Below, one piece after another: positions 23,415 through 33,933 of a DNA stretch of 64,000 nt (positions are counted from its first letter, which is position 1; each line of letters starts with the position of its first letter). A model generated the notes under the pieces. It made no database searches, had not been told where the DNA came from, and saw only the letters and a list, made by a program, of their open reading frames with translations. The position numbers and the translations under genes were made by a program. Origin of the DNA: Takakia lepidozioides. Its lineage: Eukaryota > Streptophyta > Takakiopsida > Takakiales > Takakiaceae. The stretch covers positions 77,542,756-77,606,755 of the forward strand of contig CM060731.1 in NCBI GenBank assembly GCA_030704615.1, written 5' to 3'.

Positions 23415-24440
23415 GTACAGGCGTATGAGCAAATGATGCGTGAAGGGGTGAAGCCCAACCACATCACGTTCGGTTGCATTTGCAATGTGTATGCAAGCCT
23501 GGGAGCCCTGGAAAAGGGGAAAGAGGTCCATGATGACCTCGTCAAAGCTGGAATTGTAGCAGATGTCATTCTGAACACTGCCCTGGTGGACAATATGTAT
23601 GCCAAATGTGGGTGCATTAAAGATGCAAAGGCAGTTTTCAACAATATGCAGGCTGAATGACATCTTCAGAGCTGGAATCGTACCAGATGTGATCCTAAAC
23701 AATACCTTGGTGGACATGTATGCCAAATGTGGGAGCATTGAGCATGCAAAGGGGAGTGTTCGACCATATCGCTAAACGAAATGTGGTGTCATGGAACACG
23801 ATGTTGCAGAATATGCACAGCAGGGGCGCAGGATGGTGGCTTGGAGACGTATGAGCAAATGATGTGCAAAGGAGTGAAGCCTAGAAAAGGGTAAAGAGGT
23901 CCATGGTTGCATCGTCAAAAGCTGGAATTGTACCAGATGTCATCCTGAACACTGCCCTGGTGGACATGTATGCGATGTGGGTGCATCGAGGATGCAAATG
24001 GAGTATGGCTGAACGTGATGTGGTGTTGTGGAGTGTGATGATTGCAAGATATGCACAGCAAGGGTGCGGGATGGAGGCTTTGGAGACCTATGAGCAAATG
24101 ATGTGCGAAGGGGTGAAAACCAACAACATCACGTTTGTTTGTGTTTGCAATGCGTGTGAAAGCCTGGGAGCTCTGGAAAAGGGGAAAGAGGTCCATGGTG
24201 ACATCGTCAAAGCTTGAATTGTACCAGATGTCATCCTGAACACTGCCCTGGTGGACATGTATGCCAAATGTGGGTGCATTAAAGGATGCGAATGGAGTTA
24301 ATTTCAGCATTATGGCTGAACGAGATGTGGTGTCGTGGAACGCGATGCTTGCAGGGGTATGCACAGCAGGGGTGCAGGATGGAGGCTTTGGAGCTCTATT
24401 CCAGAGTTTACTGAGCATGTCACTGGCTGTCATTGTCAGC
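23415..24440 (+). pseudogene. PPR fragment 2: tandem internal modules
   Basis: Three partial copies of the module (about 23415-23760, 23840-24010, 24010-24330). The best kept, 23433-23660, reads MMREGVKPNHITFGCICNVY through ALVDNMYAKCGCIKDAKAVF. Each copy has small indels that change frame, so no ORF exceeds ~105 codons. The last part reads MAERDVVSWNAMLAGV before the similarity is lost near 24440. Confidence 0.8.
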
Positions 24441-24600
24441 TGCTAGCAGCAAGGCAAGGATGTATGCATGATTTGTGCAGAGGCATGGATAGTTGAAGGA
24501 GCAGGGATAGAGTGTGGGTCCAGATTCATCCAAGGGGACCGGACTTCAAGCTCCAGATTACCTATGATTCCCTGTGGATCAATAGCTACAAGTAACCTGC

Positions 24601-24990
24601 ATGGGTAGATGGTCAACTAAAGGCACGTATGTTTGCATTTGCAGTGCGTGTGCAAGCCTGGCAGCCCTGGAAAAGGGGAAAGAGGCCCATGGTGACATCG
24701 TCAAATCTGGAATTGTACCAGATGTCATTCTGAACACTGCCCAACACGATGCTTGCAGGGTATGCACAGCAGCGGCGCGAGATGGAGGCTTTGGAGACCT
24801 ATGAGCAAATGATGTGCAAAGGGGTGAGGCCAACCACATCACGTTTGTTTGTGATTCCAATGCTTGTGCAAGCCTGGCAGCCCTGGAAAAGGGCAAGAGG
24901 TGCATGGTTGTATCGCAAAAGCTGGAATTGTACCAGATGTGATTCTGTACGATATCCTCGTGGGCATGTATGCCATCTTTCTTTCTTTTC
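24601..24990 (+). pseudogene. PPR fragment 3
   Basis: CSACASLAALEKGKEAHGDI, KSGIVPDVILNTAQ, then a second partial module (MLAGYAQQ, LETYEQMMCKGV). It is a truncated copy of the same module. The sequence from ~24975 to 25190 interrupts the phrase LVDMYAK with unrelated pyrimidine-rich DNA, and a copy of the interrupted phrase follows at about 25195. Confidence 0.75.
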
Positions 24991-25199
24991 TTCTAGGCAC
25001 TAGAACCGTGAACGCCAGCTTCTAGTCCTTCACAGCTCCATACCCTCGCTGCGGAATCTTCTTGTCCTAAGCTTCCTGCAGCTCTTCCTGTTTTTAGGTT
25101 GGGGCGGTGTCCCCGTGTCCCCTTTCTCATCATCATGGTCTGTACTCCGAGGTCATTTTTTCCTCACTTATTTCAATACATTTCCCTGGCCCACAATAC

Positions 25200-26302
25200 C
25201 CTCGTGGACATGTATGCCAATTAATGTTGGAGGCATTTCAGCAGATTCAGATACGTTTGTTTGTCTCTTGCTTAAGTGCATCAAGATGAAAGGTCTGGAA
25301 GCTGGAAAGCAGGTGCACACTCACATTATCCAAAGTGGATTCATGCCAAGGATGCGAAGGGAGTTTTCAACACTATGGCTGAACAAGATGTCGTGTCGTG
25401 GCACGCTATGCTTGCAGGGTATGCACAGCAGGGACATGGGTTGGTGGCTTTGGAAACCTATGATCAATTGATGGGGGAAGGGGTGAAGCCCAACCACATC
25501 ACGTTTGTTTGTGATTCCAATGCCTGTGCAAGCCTGACAGTCCTGGAAAAGGGTAAAGAGGTCCATGGTGACATTGTCAAAGCTGGGATTGTACCAGATG
25601 TCATTCTGAACTCTGCCCTGGTGGACATGTATGCCAAATATGGGTGCATTGAGGATGCAAAGCAAGGAACTTATGTGTACTCTGCGAAGGGGTGAAGCCC
25701 AACCACATCACCGTAGTTTGTATGTGCAAGCTTGGGAGCCCTGGAAAAGGGGAAAGAGGTCCATGGTGACATCGTCAAAGCTGGAATTGTACCCAATGTT
25801 ATTCTTAACAATGCCCTCGTGGACATGTATGCCAAATGTGGGAGCATCAAGGATGCGAAGGCAGTGTTCAACTATAACGCTGAATGAAATGTGATGTCGT
25901 GGAACGCGTTGCTTGCAGGGTAGGGCGTGGGATGGAGGTTTCGGAGACCTATGAGCAAATTATGGGGGAAGGGGTGAAGCCTCGCCACATCATGTTTGTG
26001 TGCATTTGCAATGCTTGTGCAAATCCTGGCAGCCCTGGAAATGAGTGAAGGGGTGCATGGTTGCATCGCAAAAGCAGGAGTTGGTGAGAAGAATGATGAA
26101 GGTCAGAAGGGTTAGAAAGGAGGCAGGTCCCTGCTGCATTGAGATTTGCAACAAGGGTGCACACCTTCGCTGTAGATGGCATCCCAGAATTAAGGAAATC
26201 CATGCTGAGCTGAGAAGATTGTCTGGGCAGATGAAGTGCCTTCAAAACATTTCACCCTGTTTTCCCCTCTTTATTGAAATCTGCAAGTTACTGGTTGAGT
26301 GA
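25200..26302 (+). pseudogene. PPR fragment 4: second N-terminal start through E-domain
   Basis: 25200-25360 encodes ISADSDTFVCLLLKCIKMKG and AGKQVHTHIIQSGFMP, an N-terminal PPR. 25276-25695 gives one full module in another frame. 25690-25900 and 25910-26045 give two more broken modules, and 26045-26302 gives the E/E+ region (MMKVRRVRKEAGP, then HPRIKEIHAELRRLSGQM). This is the nearest thing to a complete gene outline in the cluster, but it needs at least four frame corrections. Confidence 0.8.
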
Positions 26303-26721
26303 ATGAATTATGCCTGGTAGGTGAACCTCATGTGTATTCTGATGCCTGTGCCAGTCTTTGAGCACTGAAAAAGTGGAAATGGATCTGTATGTATTTGTAA
26401 GCCTATACGTTCTGATGTGGGATTTTCCTGGTTTTATGAAGGGCCATCTCCTATTGGAATTCCTCAATCAGCATAGTTGGGTTTGAATCAAACATCAATG
26501 GACTATGCCTTTCGTCTTCACTAGGTGTTGCTGCCAAAAAAAATAACCGATTGTGAGAGGGTCCCTAATCGAATGATGCTTCCAGGTACATTTTCTATTA
26601 TGCATTTACGGCAAGAGAAAATATCTTTGTTGTACAGTTAGATTTCATTGATTATGGTCCCTTAGGTCAACACCCAATCCTTGCATAGCAAGTCCCTAGA
26701 TTACTGGCCAACAAGTAGTAG

Positions 26722-26922
26722 CTAAAACTCAAAAGCATAGCATTTGCCTCCTACCATAGCCATGGTTGTCCACTGCCTCTTGAAAATTCTTTTGGCTGCA
26801 TCATGCTCTACTTCTACCGACATGTCTACTAGATAGACGGTTGGACCACCAAAAGAAAACTCATTGGGAGATACTGGTGGGTCCACAGCCAGCCCAAATT
26901 TCTCACAGTGCACCAAACTCAT
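26722..26922 (-). CDS. Unrecognised 66-codon ORF, possible exon fragment
   Basis: The frame stays open upstream of the Met for about 10 codons and reads like protein (GLAVDPPVSPNEFSFGGPTV, later RQWTTMAMVGGKCYAFEF, stop). I do not recognise the family. It could be the last exon of a captured gene. No partner exon was found nearby. Confidence 0.25.
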   Translation of the reverse strand: MSLVHCEKFGLAVDPPVSPNEFSFGGPTVYLVDMSVEVEHDAAKRIFKRQWTTMAMVGGKCYAFEF

Positions 26923-27114
26923 ATCTTCGTATGAGAGGATCTCGAAACTATCCTAAAAGCTCATTCCTGATCTCGCATAAATGTCTGCAAGCTTTTCAGA
27001 CAATTAAGCGGTGGCAATAGTACACTTTTTAGAATTTTGTGAGATTGTGTATCATGAGTGCAAACTTATGGTTCTAGGGTGGGGTGATGATTCAAGCAGC
27101 AAGAAGGTGTGAAG

Positions 27115-27300
27115 ACTGATTATGAATATCAATATCATATCTATTTTATCATCAATTTTATCATTATCAATATCAATATCAACATCATTATCAAGACAAA
27201 TGATTTTTATCAAAAACGTTTGTTTTTATCAAGCTGGATTTTTAACAATGATAATTGTTTTTATCAAGACATGAGTTTTATCAAAAACAACTATTTTCAT
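27115..27300. repeat. AT-rich simple repeat based on TATCAA/ATCAAT
   Basis: Irregular repetition of TATCAATATCA and TTTTATCAA(A/G) units in sequence almost without G. It lies just before the Helitron Rep reading frame. It could be part of that element's 5' non-coding region. Confidence 0.6.
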
Positions 27301-27498
27301 TAAAATGTTATATAAATCTGAACAGTTATTATTTATTTTATCAAAACGCGAATGTTATCCCCTTTTTAATACATTTACAGGGCTACAATCCCCCTCATCC
27401 TGAAAAACAAAATATAATAATAATAATAATATGTCCACCGTCAATATAATTATTTATTTATAATTCATATTTTCAGATGTGTATAGTTCTAAATTAAA

Positions 27499-30400
27499 AT
27501 GGAAAAAGAAATTGCTAATGCCAAGAGACGGGCAAAGTATGCTTTAAATAAAGAAAAATTAAATGATGAGCGACGGAAAAAATGTAAATCTCAACCGACT
27601 CTCGATTTAGACATAAAAAATGCTAAACGAAGGGAAAAATACAAACTGGAACATCCACCACAAACCACAAAAACAGATCAAGACAAGACAAATGCTAAAC
27701 GCAGGGAAAATTTCAGAATCGAAAATCCACCACAAACCTCCGAAATAGATCCAGACGAGACAAATGCTAAACGCAGGGAAAAATTCAGAATCGAAAATCA
27801 CAACAAACCACCGAAATAGATCCAGACGAGACAAATGTTAAACGCAGGCAAAAATTCAGAATCAAAAATCCACCACAAACCACGGAAATAGATCCAGACG
27901 AAACAAATGCGAAACGAAGGGCAAAATATGCATTCCAAAAAAACCAAGATCCATTGATCAAAAATAAAATATGTGCAGCACAAATTCAGAAATATATTAC
28001 ACACGAAAATGAAAAAAAGGAAAAACTCAAAAGAAAAAGAGAACAAATGTATTGCACTCCTGCAAAAAAACCAAAGAACGATCATGAGTTCCCACCAGAA
28101 ATATGCCTGGAGAATAACTTGTTTTGTTTATCCAACTTCAACGAATACATTAGTAATGCGACTTTCACAAATCTATATTGTTGTGTTTGCAGCAGAGACA
28201 TAGTAACCTCTAACATGTTGAAATGGAGAATCGATGAATTACACAGTGAGATCTTAAAACACATGAAAAAATGGCTCAGCTTACAAGTAGAAAACCACTT
28301 TGAAGAACATATTCTCCTACAAGAGGTTCCCCAAGAATTGATCAATGACACAAAACATCAGCTGGACGAATTAAATGGGTTGTTATTGGACAAACGAGGA
28401 GTATCAAATAATGCACGTACCATCTTCATTTGTAAAAACTGCAGTTCCACCTTGAAAAAGAACAAGATGCCAAAATTTGCACTCGCTAACGGTTTGTGGT
28501 TCGGAAAAGTTCACGACATTTTGCCAAAATTAACCATGGTTGAAGAAGCGTTAATAGCTAGATACCGTTGTCGTGTGATGTTGTTCAAATTACGTTATGT
28601 AAATAAGGGCGGAAGGGGGCAACGCGCATTGAGAGGAAATTTGGTGAGTTTTACTCAAAATCCAGGTCGTGCGGTCGAATTGCTAAACAAATTGCCACCA
28701 CCCTTAGATTCATTATCCGATATTGTTGCCGTCCACTTCATCGGCACTTCACATCCACCCATTAACGTCGTGAAAACATGTAATTTACTATACGTACGTA
28801 GACTTGCAGTGACGACATGGTTAACATGGCTGAAAAATAATCACACGGGTTACAAAGACATTCAAATTGATAACGACATATTGGATGGACTACCAGAGAA
28901 CGATATTCCACCATCAATCTTGAGATCGGTGTTTGAATCCACGGACATTGACTTCGCCAACGCTGAACATCGTACCAATATAACGGATTTGCACAACAGA
29001 AAAACACTAATAAACAAAGATGACGCTACGATCCAGCCCGTCATAGACACGTCCGGACTCATCGATTTTGACGGAATTGACATAAAGCACAACGACCTAA
29101 TCTCCAACGCTTTAAATGGATTGCAACTACAACAAAATATGTATCTGTCATACACGCATGAAACCAAAATGGTGAACGAATACGCAAACCCAAAATTGAT
29201 CGCGTGTATGTTTCCGACTTTATTTCCGTTTGGAATCGGCGTAACCGAAATGAAAAACCGTCCAATTAAAGTAACTTTGGAGGCCCACGTTGTGATGAGT
29301 TTGACCGATATCCATCACGACTTTTCGAAACACCACTTGTTTCCATTCTTCATGTTCAATTTGATGTAACGTAGACAAATATGTCTGGGCGCAAAATTGA
29401 CAGTGTCGAGATCGGCATTTCAAAGTGAAGCACAACTCCTTAACAATATCCGTTCAGAAGACTTCAACGACATAATAGACGATGTGAAATCAATAAACAA
29501 CAAACCGGAAATACAAAAGTTATTGCGACACTTGAAAGTATCAAGTAAACACGTGATGGCATCTAGAAGCAGTCGCGTAACACAGAGAAACGAAATATTC
29601 AGCATGATGCAGTAGTTGGGAACACCAAGTTTATTCTTTACTTTGAATCCAGCATTCGTACATCATCCTCTAGTGTCCCTACTAAGTGGGAACGACATCA
29701 ATCTCGACATTTTTTTCGACGACAACCTCCCGGACCACAATGAAAGACGTGCAATTGCCACCACGAATCCGAGATCTCAAGCTAAATTTGTACACATCAT
29801 CGTGAATGCAATTTTTAAATACCTACTCCGTGTCAGAGAGACTGCCAAAACTACCACAACAAATACAGGAGTACTTGGAAACATAAACGCATATTACGGT
29901 TGTTATGAAACCGCGAAAAATGGTTCACTTCACATACACACATTGTTGTGGCTAGAAAATGCCCCAAATCCAAACGACCTCGTACAAAAACTAAAAGACG
30001 ACGAAGAATTCAAACGAAAAATGCTGGCATATTTGGACAACATTATAGTACGCAACTTGATCCAATTCACATCCGAAATACCAATCGACGACGATATACC
30101 CACCAATACCACTGACTCCGAGAACGAAGAAAACAATGTAAACACCAAAATCCATCCGTGCACTACTAGATCTCCCGATGTTCACTCTAAAAAAATTTAT
30201 GCTCAAAATTGCTGAATGTATGCAATCGCCACGTCTGCAATCCTGCGTGTTACAAAACCAACGAAGACGTTTTCAAAAAGAATTGTAGATACGGATTTCC
30301 CGCTGTCTTAGTTAAAAAACGCATTTCGACGACGAAACCGGGTTGCTGTATATAAAACGAACCGACAGATGGTTGAACAACGCAAATATATGGATGTTAG

Positions 30401-30867
30401 TATCAGGAAGATGCAACCACGATTTGAAATTCATCGGTGCTTCAGGGAAAGACGCAAAGGCTCTGATATACTACATCACGGATTACATCACAAAATCTTC
30501 CGTCTACACATCACACATGTATTCGCTTTTGCAAATAGCCGTAAAAAAGATCAAAACAACTTATGACGATCTATATTCCGAATATTCAGTTGAGAAAAGC
30601 CGCAAATTGCTAATTCGATGTTTAAACACGATCGGATCGCAACAAGAAATCTCGGCGACAAAGGCAGTCAGTTACCTTATGAAATATCCAGACCATTTGA
30701 CAAACCACCAGTTTGCATATTTGCCATGGTATAGTTTATCAGCATGGATTCGCGAACAAGAAAAATCTCAATCGAACAAAGATGGAAACAACGATCTGAA
30801 CAGCACACCTGACAATAACGACCCCGAAAATACCTTCGAAACATTCAAAGTTGAAAGATCCAAATAG
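27499..30867 (+). pseudogene. Helitron Rep half: N-terminal region and HUH (Rep) domain
   Basis: 27499-27819 and then, after a frame change, 27834-29369 give a basic repeat region and the Helitron N-terminal domain with paired CxxC motifs (CCVCSRD near 28183; CKNCSS near 28436). The same frame continues through stops at 29367 and 29613 into GTPSLFFTLNPAFVHHPLV and SLHIHTLLWL, the His-x-His metal motif of HUH Rep proteins (about 29928-29957). Two frame changes (after 30215 and near 30345) lead to KALIYYITDYITKSS at about 30450-30494, the conserved tyrosine motif that cuts and rejoins DNA strands. So the catalytic motifs are still visible but the frame is broken at least four times. The helicase expected downstream is absent on this strand and appears inverted from 33933. 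Confidence 0.9.
27610..27935 (+). repeat. ~70-bp coding tandem repeat at the Helitron N-terminus
   Basis: About five units encode variants of TNAKRRxKFRIENPPQTTEI followed by DPDE. Unit length is 69-72 bp except where small indels broke the frame near 27817. The encoded segment is highly basic and probably disordered; DNA binding is a guess. Confidence 0.85.
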
Positions 30868-30947
30868 AACGACAAGTTGATTAACAATTTTCTCCATGGT
30901 TGTTTCCCGAGGTTATTTTTTCCTCAGTTTTTATTGGCTCTGTCCTG

Positions 30948-31365
30948 CAAGGGATAGAGGCATTGTGGAGACTTCTTGCCTAGGCGGAGAACGGAGAACT
31001 AGGCTTATCCATTAAGCCTAGAGAGAGATAGAGAGCCCCTAGTCATTAGAGGGTTGATGAGACCCGCAAGGGATAGATGCATTGTGGAGACATCTTTAGG
31101 GAGAGAATTCGGCTTATCCATTAAGCCAAGAGAGAGAGAGCCCCTAGTCTTTAGAGGGTTGATGGGACTCGCAAGGGATAGAGGCATTGTGGAGACTTCT
31201 TGCCTAACCAGGCTTATCCATTAAGTCTAGAGAGAGAGAGAGCGCCTAGTCTTTAGAGGGTTGATGGGACCCGCAAGGGATAGAGGCATGCATAGTGGAT
31301 ACATCTTTAAAGAGAGAACTAGGCTTATCCATTAAGCCTAGTCTATGGAGGGTTGATGGGAATGA
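30948..31365. repeat. Minisatellite, ~100-111-bp unit, about four copies
   Basis: Units begin GGCTTATCCATTAAGCCTAG at 31002, 31111, 31211 and 31322; a partial unit precedes the first. Each has a GA run, then CCCCTAGTCTTTAGAGGGTT and GCAAGGGATAGAGGCATTGT. Sub-motifs GGCTTATCCATTAAGCC and CTAGTCTTTAGAG are themselves partly palindromic. It fills the gap between the two converging Helitron halves. Confidence 0.9.
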
Positions 31366-31405
31366 TTCATGAATCCCTAGAAAAAGTATAAAACAACAAC
31401 CACAA

Positions 31406-31430
31406 AAGCCGCTTGTTTAACAAGCGGCTT
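31406..31430 (-). other. Perfect 10-bp hairpin, candidate Helitron 3'-terminal hairpin
   Basis: AAGCCGCTTG and CAAGCGGCTT pair perfectly around a TTTAA loop. On the minus strand it lies about 45 bases after the stop of the endonuclease ORF (31477), where the 3' end of a Helitron of the Helentron type is expected. A T-rich stretch follows it on the minus strand. No canonical CTRR end can be fixed, so the terminus is inferred. Confidence 0.6.
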
Positions 31431-31476
31431 GACGCGTAATGGCTCCACCCTCCAATATGAAATATATAAGGCAACA

Positions 31477-32184
31477 CTAATGTGAATGATGGTATTTAAC
31501 AACGTGATTTGGCAACTTGAAAGCTATATATGTAGGTTTGTGATCTGTCCAATATGCTTCTGTAACTCCAGATATGCATTGTTGGTTTGGTGTATTTGTC
31601 CAAATGTGATCCAATTGTGAACCATATATTGTAGTAGCTTGCATAAATTGAAGTGTCATGTTAATCGTCTTCATAAATTGTAACAGTTGCTTTGACATTG
31701 ATGAATTATTTTCTAGCATGTTAATATTAAAATCACCCATGATAATGGTGGGGCAAAAACTTGGCATCTTATCAACAATTGTTTGTAAAGAAGATAAAAA
31801 TGTGGGTATTGAAAGCGATGGAGGTTTGTAAATGACAATAATGTGGATAGTTCTTCTTGTATTTTTGTTGAAAGTAGCCATTATATATTCAGCACCAGAA
31901 GATGAAAATATTTCATACGATGTTAACGATATTGTTTTGTCATATAATAGCATTGTACCATGGCTACCATGAACAGCCACATGCGAATATTTTTTGGTAT
32001 CTATGAATAAGTTTATGTCAGAAGTTTTTGGATTAAAATGTGTTTCATTAAAACATAAAATATGAGCTGCTTGTAAGTTGTGATTTGCACATACATCTTC
32101 TCTATGTAATAATAACGATCTAGTATTTAAATGTTGTATAAAAACATGTGATTGTGTATATATGGTTAAAGTTGGAATGATCAT
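31477..32184 (-). CDS. Endonuclease/exonuclease/phosphatase (EEP) domain of a Helentron-type Helitron
   Basis: The 235-residue intact ORF has the EEP fold signatures: QHLNTRSLLLHRED at the start, HILCFNETHF (catalytic Glu), TIIMGDFNINM (GDFN motif), SQLDHIWTN and WTDHKPTYIAF (terminal SDH-type motif, here TDH). Apurinic-like endonucleases fused after the helicase are known from Helentrons. The start codon overlaps the helicase stop in a different frame, so in the ancestor it was probably one fused protein. The ORF itself has no stop, but the helicase ahead of it is broken. Confidence 0.85.
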   Translation of the reverse strand: MIIPTLTIYTQSHVFIQHLNTRSLLLHREDVCANHNLQAAHILCFNETHFNPKTSDINLFIDTKKYSHVAVHGSHGTMLLYDKTISLTSYEIFSSSGAEYIMATFNKNTRRTIHIIVIYKPPSLSIPTFLSSLQTIVDKMPSFCPTIIMGDFNINMLENNSSMSKQLLQFMKTINMTLQFMQATTIYGSQLDHIWTNTPNQQCISGVTEAYWTDHKPTYIAFKLPNHVVKYHHSH

Positions 32185-32185
32185 T

Positions 32186-33933
32186 TTGCTGTTGTTTTCA
32201 ATCTTTGCATTTCTTCTACCACACCATTATCAACATGAAAATTTGATAATTGTAAATTTGATAGGAGATACAAATTTTCTTTTTTACGTATTCGAGACAA
32301 AGTTGTATAACTTAAACCATGTTTCTGTACTCATGTTGGATCAAACGCCAAATAGTCTAAAGTTAATCCTTGTGAACGATGTATAATTCGTGCAGCTGCT
32401 AATTGAATAGGAAATTGTGTTCTTGTAATTATATATGATGTATTGGATCCTATTTGAATTTCTTTTGTAATTGGTTGAATTGGAGTCCATAACTTATTTA
32501 TCGTTGAGCTATATAAATGAATTTTTTGCACGTGTAGCAACACCAGATTTTGCATTATTAAATTGTATCCATATTAAAGGCGTTGAATCTGTTAACACTG
32601 AAGTATGTTTAAATATACTGTCTGCTCCGTTTACTAAACCATCATGTGTTGCATAGTTGCCTGCACATAACTCCACCAACATTTCTTCTTTTACACGAAT
32701 GATTGTATGTAAGCCAGCTGTATTGGCTACATTATCTGAAAGCTTAAAAGTGGATGGACATGTATCATTATGTTTATCAATAGCTTCAAAAATATATATA
32801 CTTCCTTTAGTTTGTTCAAATGCTTTGTGATTATGAACTAACATAGATTTGTTTGCATAATACAAATGTGGAAATGTTGGATTGCTAGGAGCAGGACGAC
32901 AACATTGTCGATTTATAGTATCAATATCAAATTAAGTTACGGTTGCAATTCGCAGTCGATTCAAGATGGCAATGAATTCATTGTCTGATTGACGCATTAT
33001 TTGATTAAGTTCGTAACATTTAATACAATCTTGCCAAAAACCAGGTACTATAGCATCAGGACCTTCATTTTTCTTTTTGAAAACCCATGAATCTTGTACT
33101 GGCGGTGCTTGGTAGAAATCTCCAGTGATAATAACATCAATATTATCAAAGTAAGGATTAGGAATTCGTTTTATTGATCTCAATCGTTGCTCAGCAAACG
33201 CAAACATCCTACTACATATAAGAGATACTTCATCTAATACCATAAGTTGTAGTTCATCAAAAAAATTTACTAATGTATCTAAACGTTCAGAACCTAGTGA
33301 TGGCAAATCTTTGCAATTAAGAGGTATGCTTAGTCCTGAATGGATTGTTGTTCCATCTATATTGAAAGCAGTCTTTCCAGTTTATGCCATGAGAATTGTT
33401 TTTTGTTTAAGGGGGTCAGATTGTGGATGTCTATTGTAAAATCTCAATAAACCTTGAATAATAAGCAACAAAGTAAATATTTTTCCGGTTCCTGCCCCCG
33501 CTGTTAAAAACAAGTGCAAAGGTTTATTGGGAAACAAATGTTTTCTATACATACAATCATCAAAAATTGCGCGTTGTTCTATATTAAGTTTTCGTAGTTG
33601 TGCATAAAATTCTGTTGTGGAAATAATGTTATCAGACGCAGAAGAAATATTCGCATCAGGCACTGTCGATAAACCAATTTGAGGGCGCAAATGAAATTCA
33701 GTAGCTATGTCATATGGTTCTATCCCAGTACTACTTATTAATGATTGTGGAATGGTTTCTGCATCAACATCAGCATCAAGAAAGTTATTCATCCATATAC
33801 TAGTATCATTGATTTTGGCTAATTCGTGAGCATTTGTCTCTAACATATTCCAAGATGATGTATTAGTATTTTCTATAGAAAACTTGTATATGAATTTATT
33901 ACGTATTAATGAAATAGTTGATTCATGATTCAT
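32186..33933 (-). pseudogene. PIF1-like helicase half of a Helitron
   Basis: On the minus strand: Walker A HLFLTAGAGTGKIFTLLLII (about 33510-33450; the usual Thr after GK is Ile), then a TAA at ~33379-33381 inside ILMA-TGKTAFNIDG, Walker B LMVLDEVSLICSRM (about 33245), VIITGDFYQAPPVQD, then a second stop at 32932-32934, a third at 32509-32511 and a frame change. The helicase end is still readable: AARIIHRSQGLTLDYLAFDP and SYTTLSRIRKKENLYLL, running to the overlap with the endonuclease ORF. These motifs fit superfamily 1 PIF1 helicases of Helitrons, which unwind the donor strand. Three stops and at least one frame change make it inactive. Confidence 0.9.

Larger units (their letters stand above)
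22262..26302 (+). pseudogene. Degenerate cluster of PPR (PLS-class) protein modules
   Basis: About 4 kb of broken pentatricopeptide-repeat sequence. Blocks of the same ~100-residue module recur (YEQMMxEGVKPNHITF, then NACASLxALEKGKEVHGDIV, KAGIVPDVILNTALVDMYAK, CGxIxDAK), each interrupted by stops and frame changes. There are two N-terminal-type starts (near 22370 and 25230) and two E-domain-type ends (near 22965 and 26090). Plant PPR proteins of this class bind organelle RNA; these copies cannot encode a full one. The module copies resemble each other more than typical neighbouring PPRs do, so they arose by local duplication. Sub-blocks are listed separately. Confidence 0.85.
26303..27498. 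other. Intergenic, AT-rich; one weak minus-strand ORF and TATCAA repeats
   Basis: Nothing recognised apart from the ORF at 26722-26922 and the simple repeat at 27115-27300, which may already belong to the 5' part of the Helitron that follows. Confidence 0.4.
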
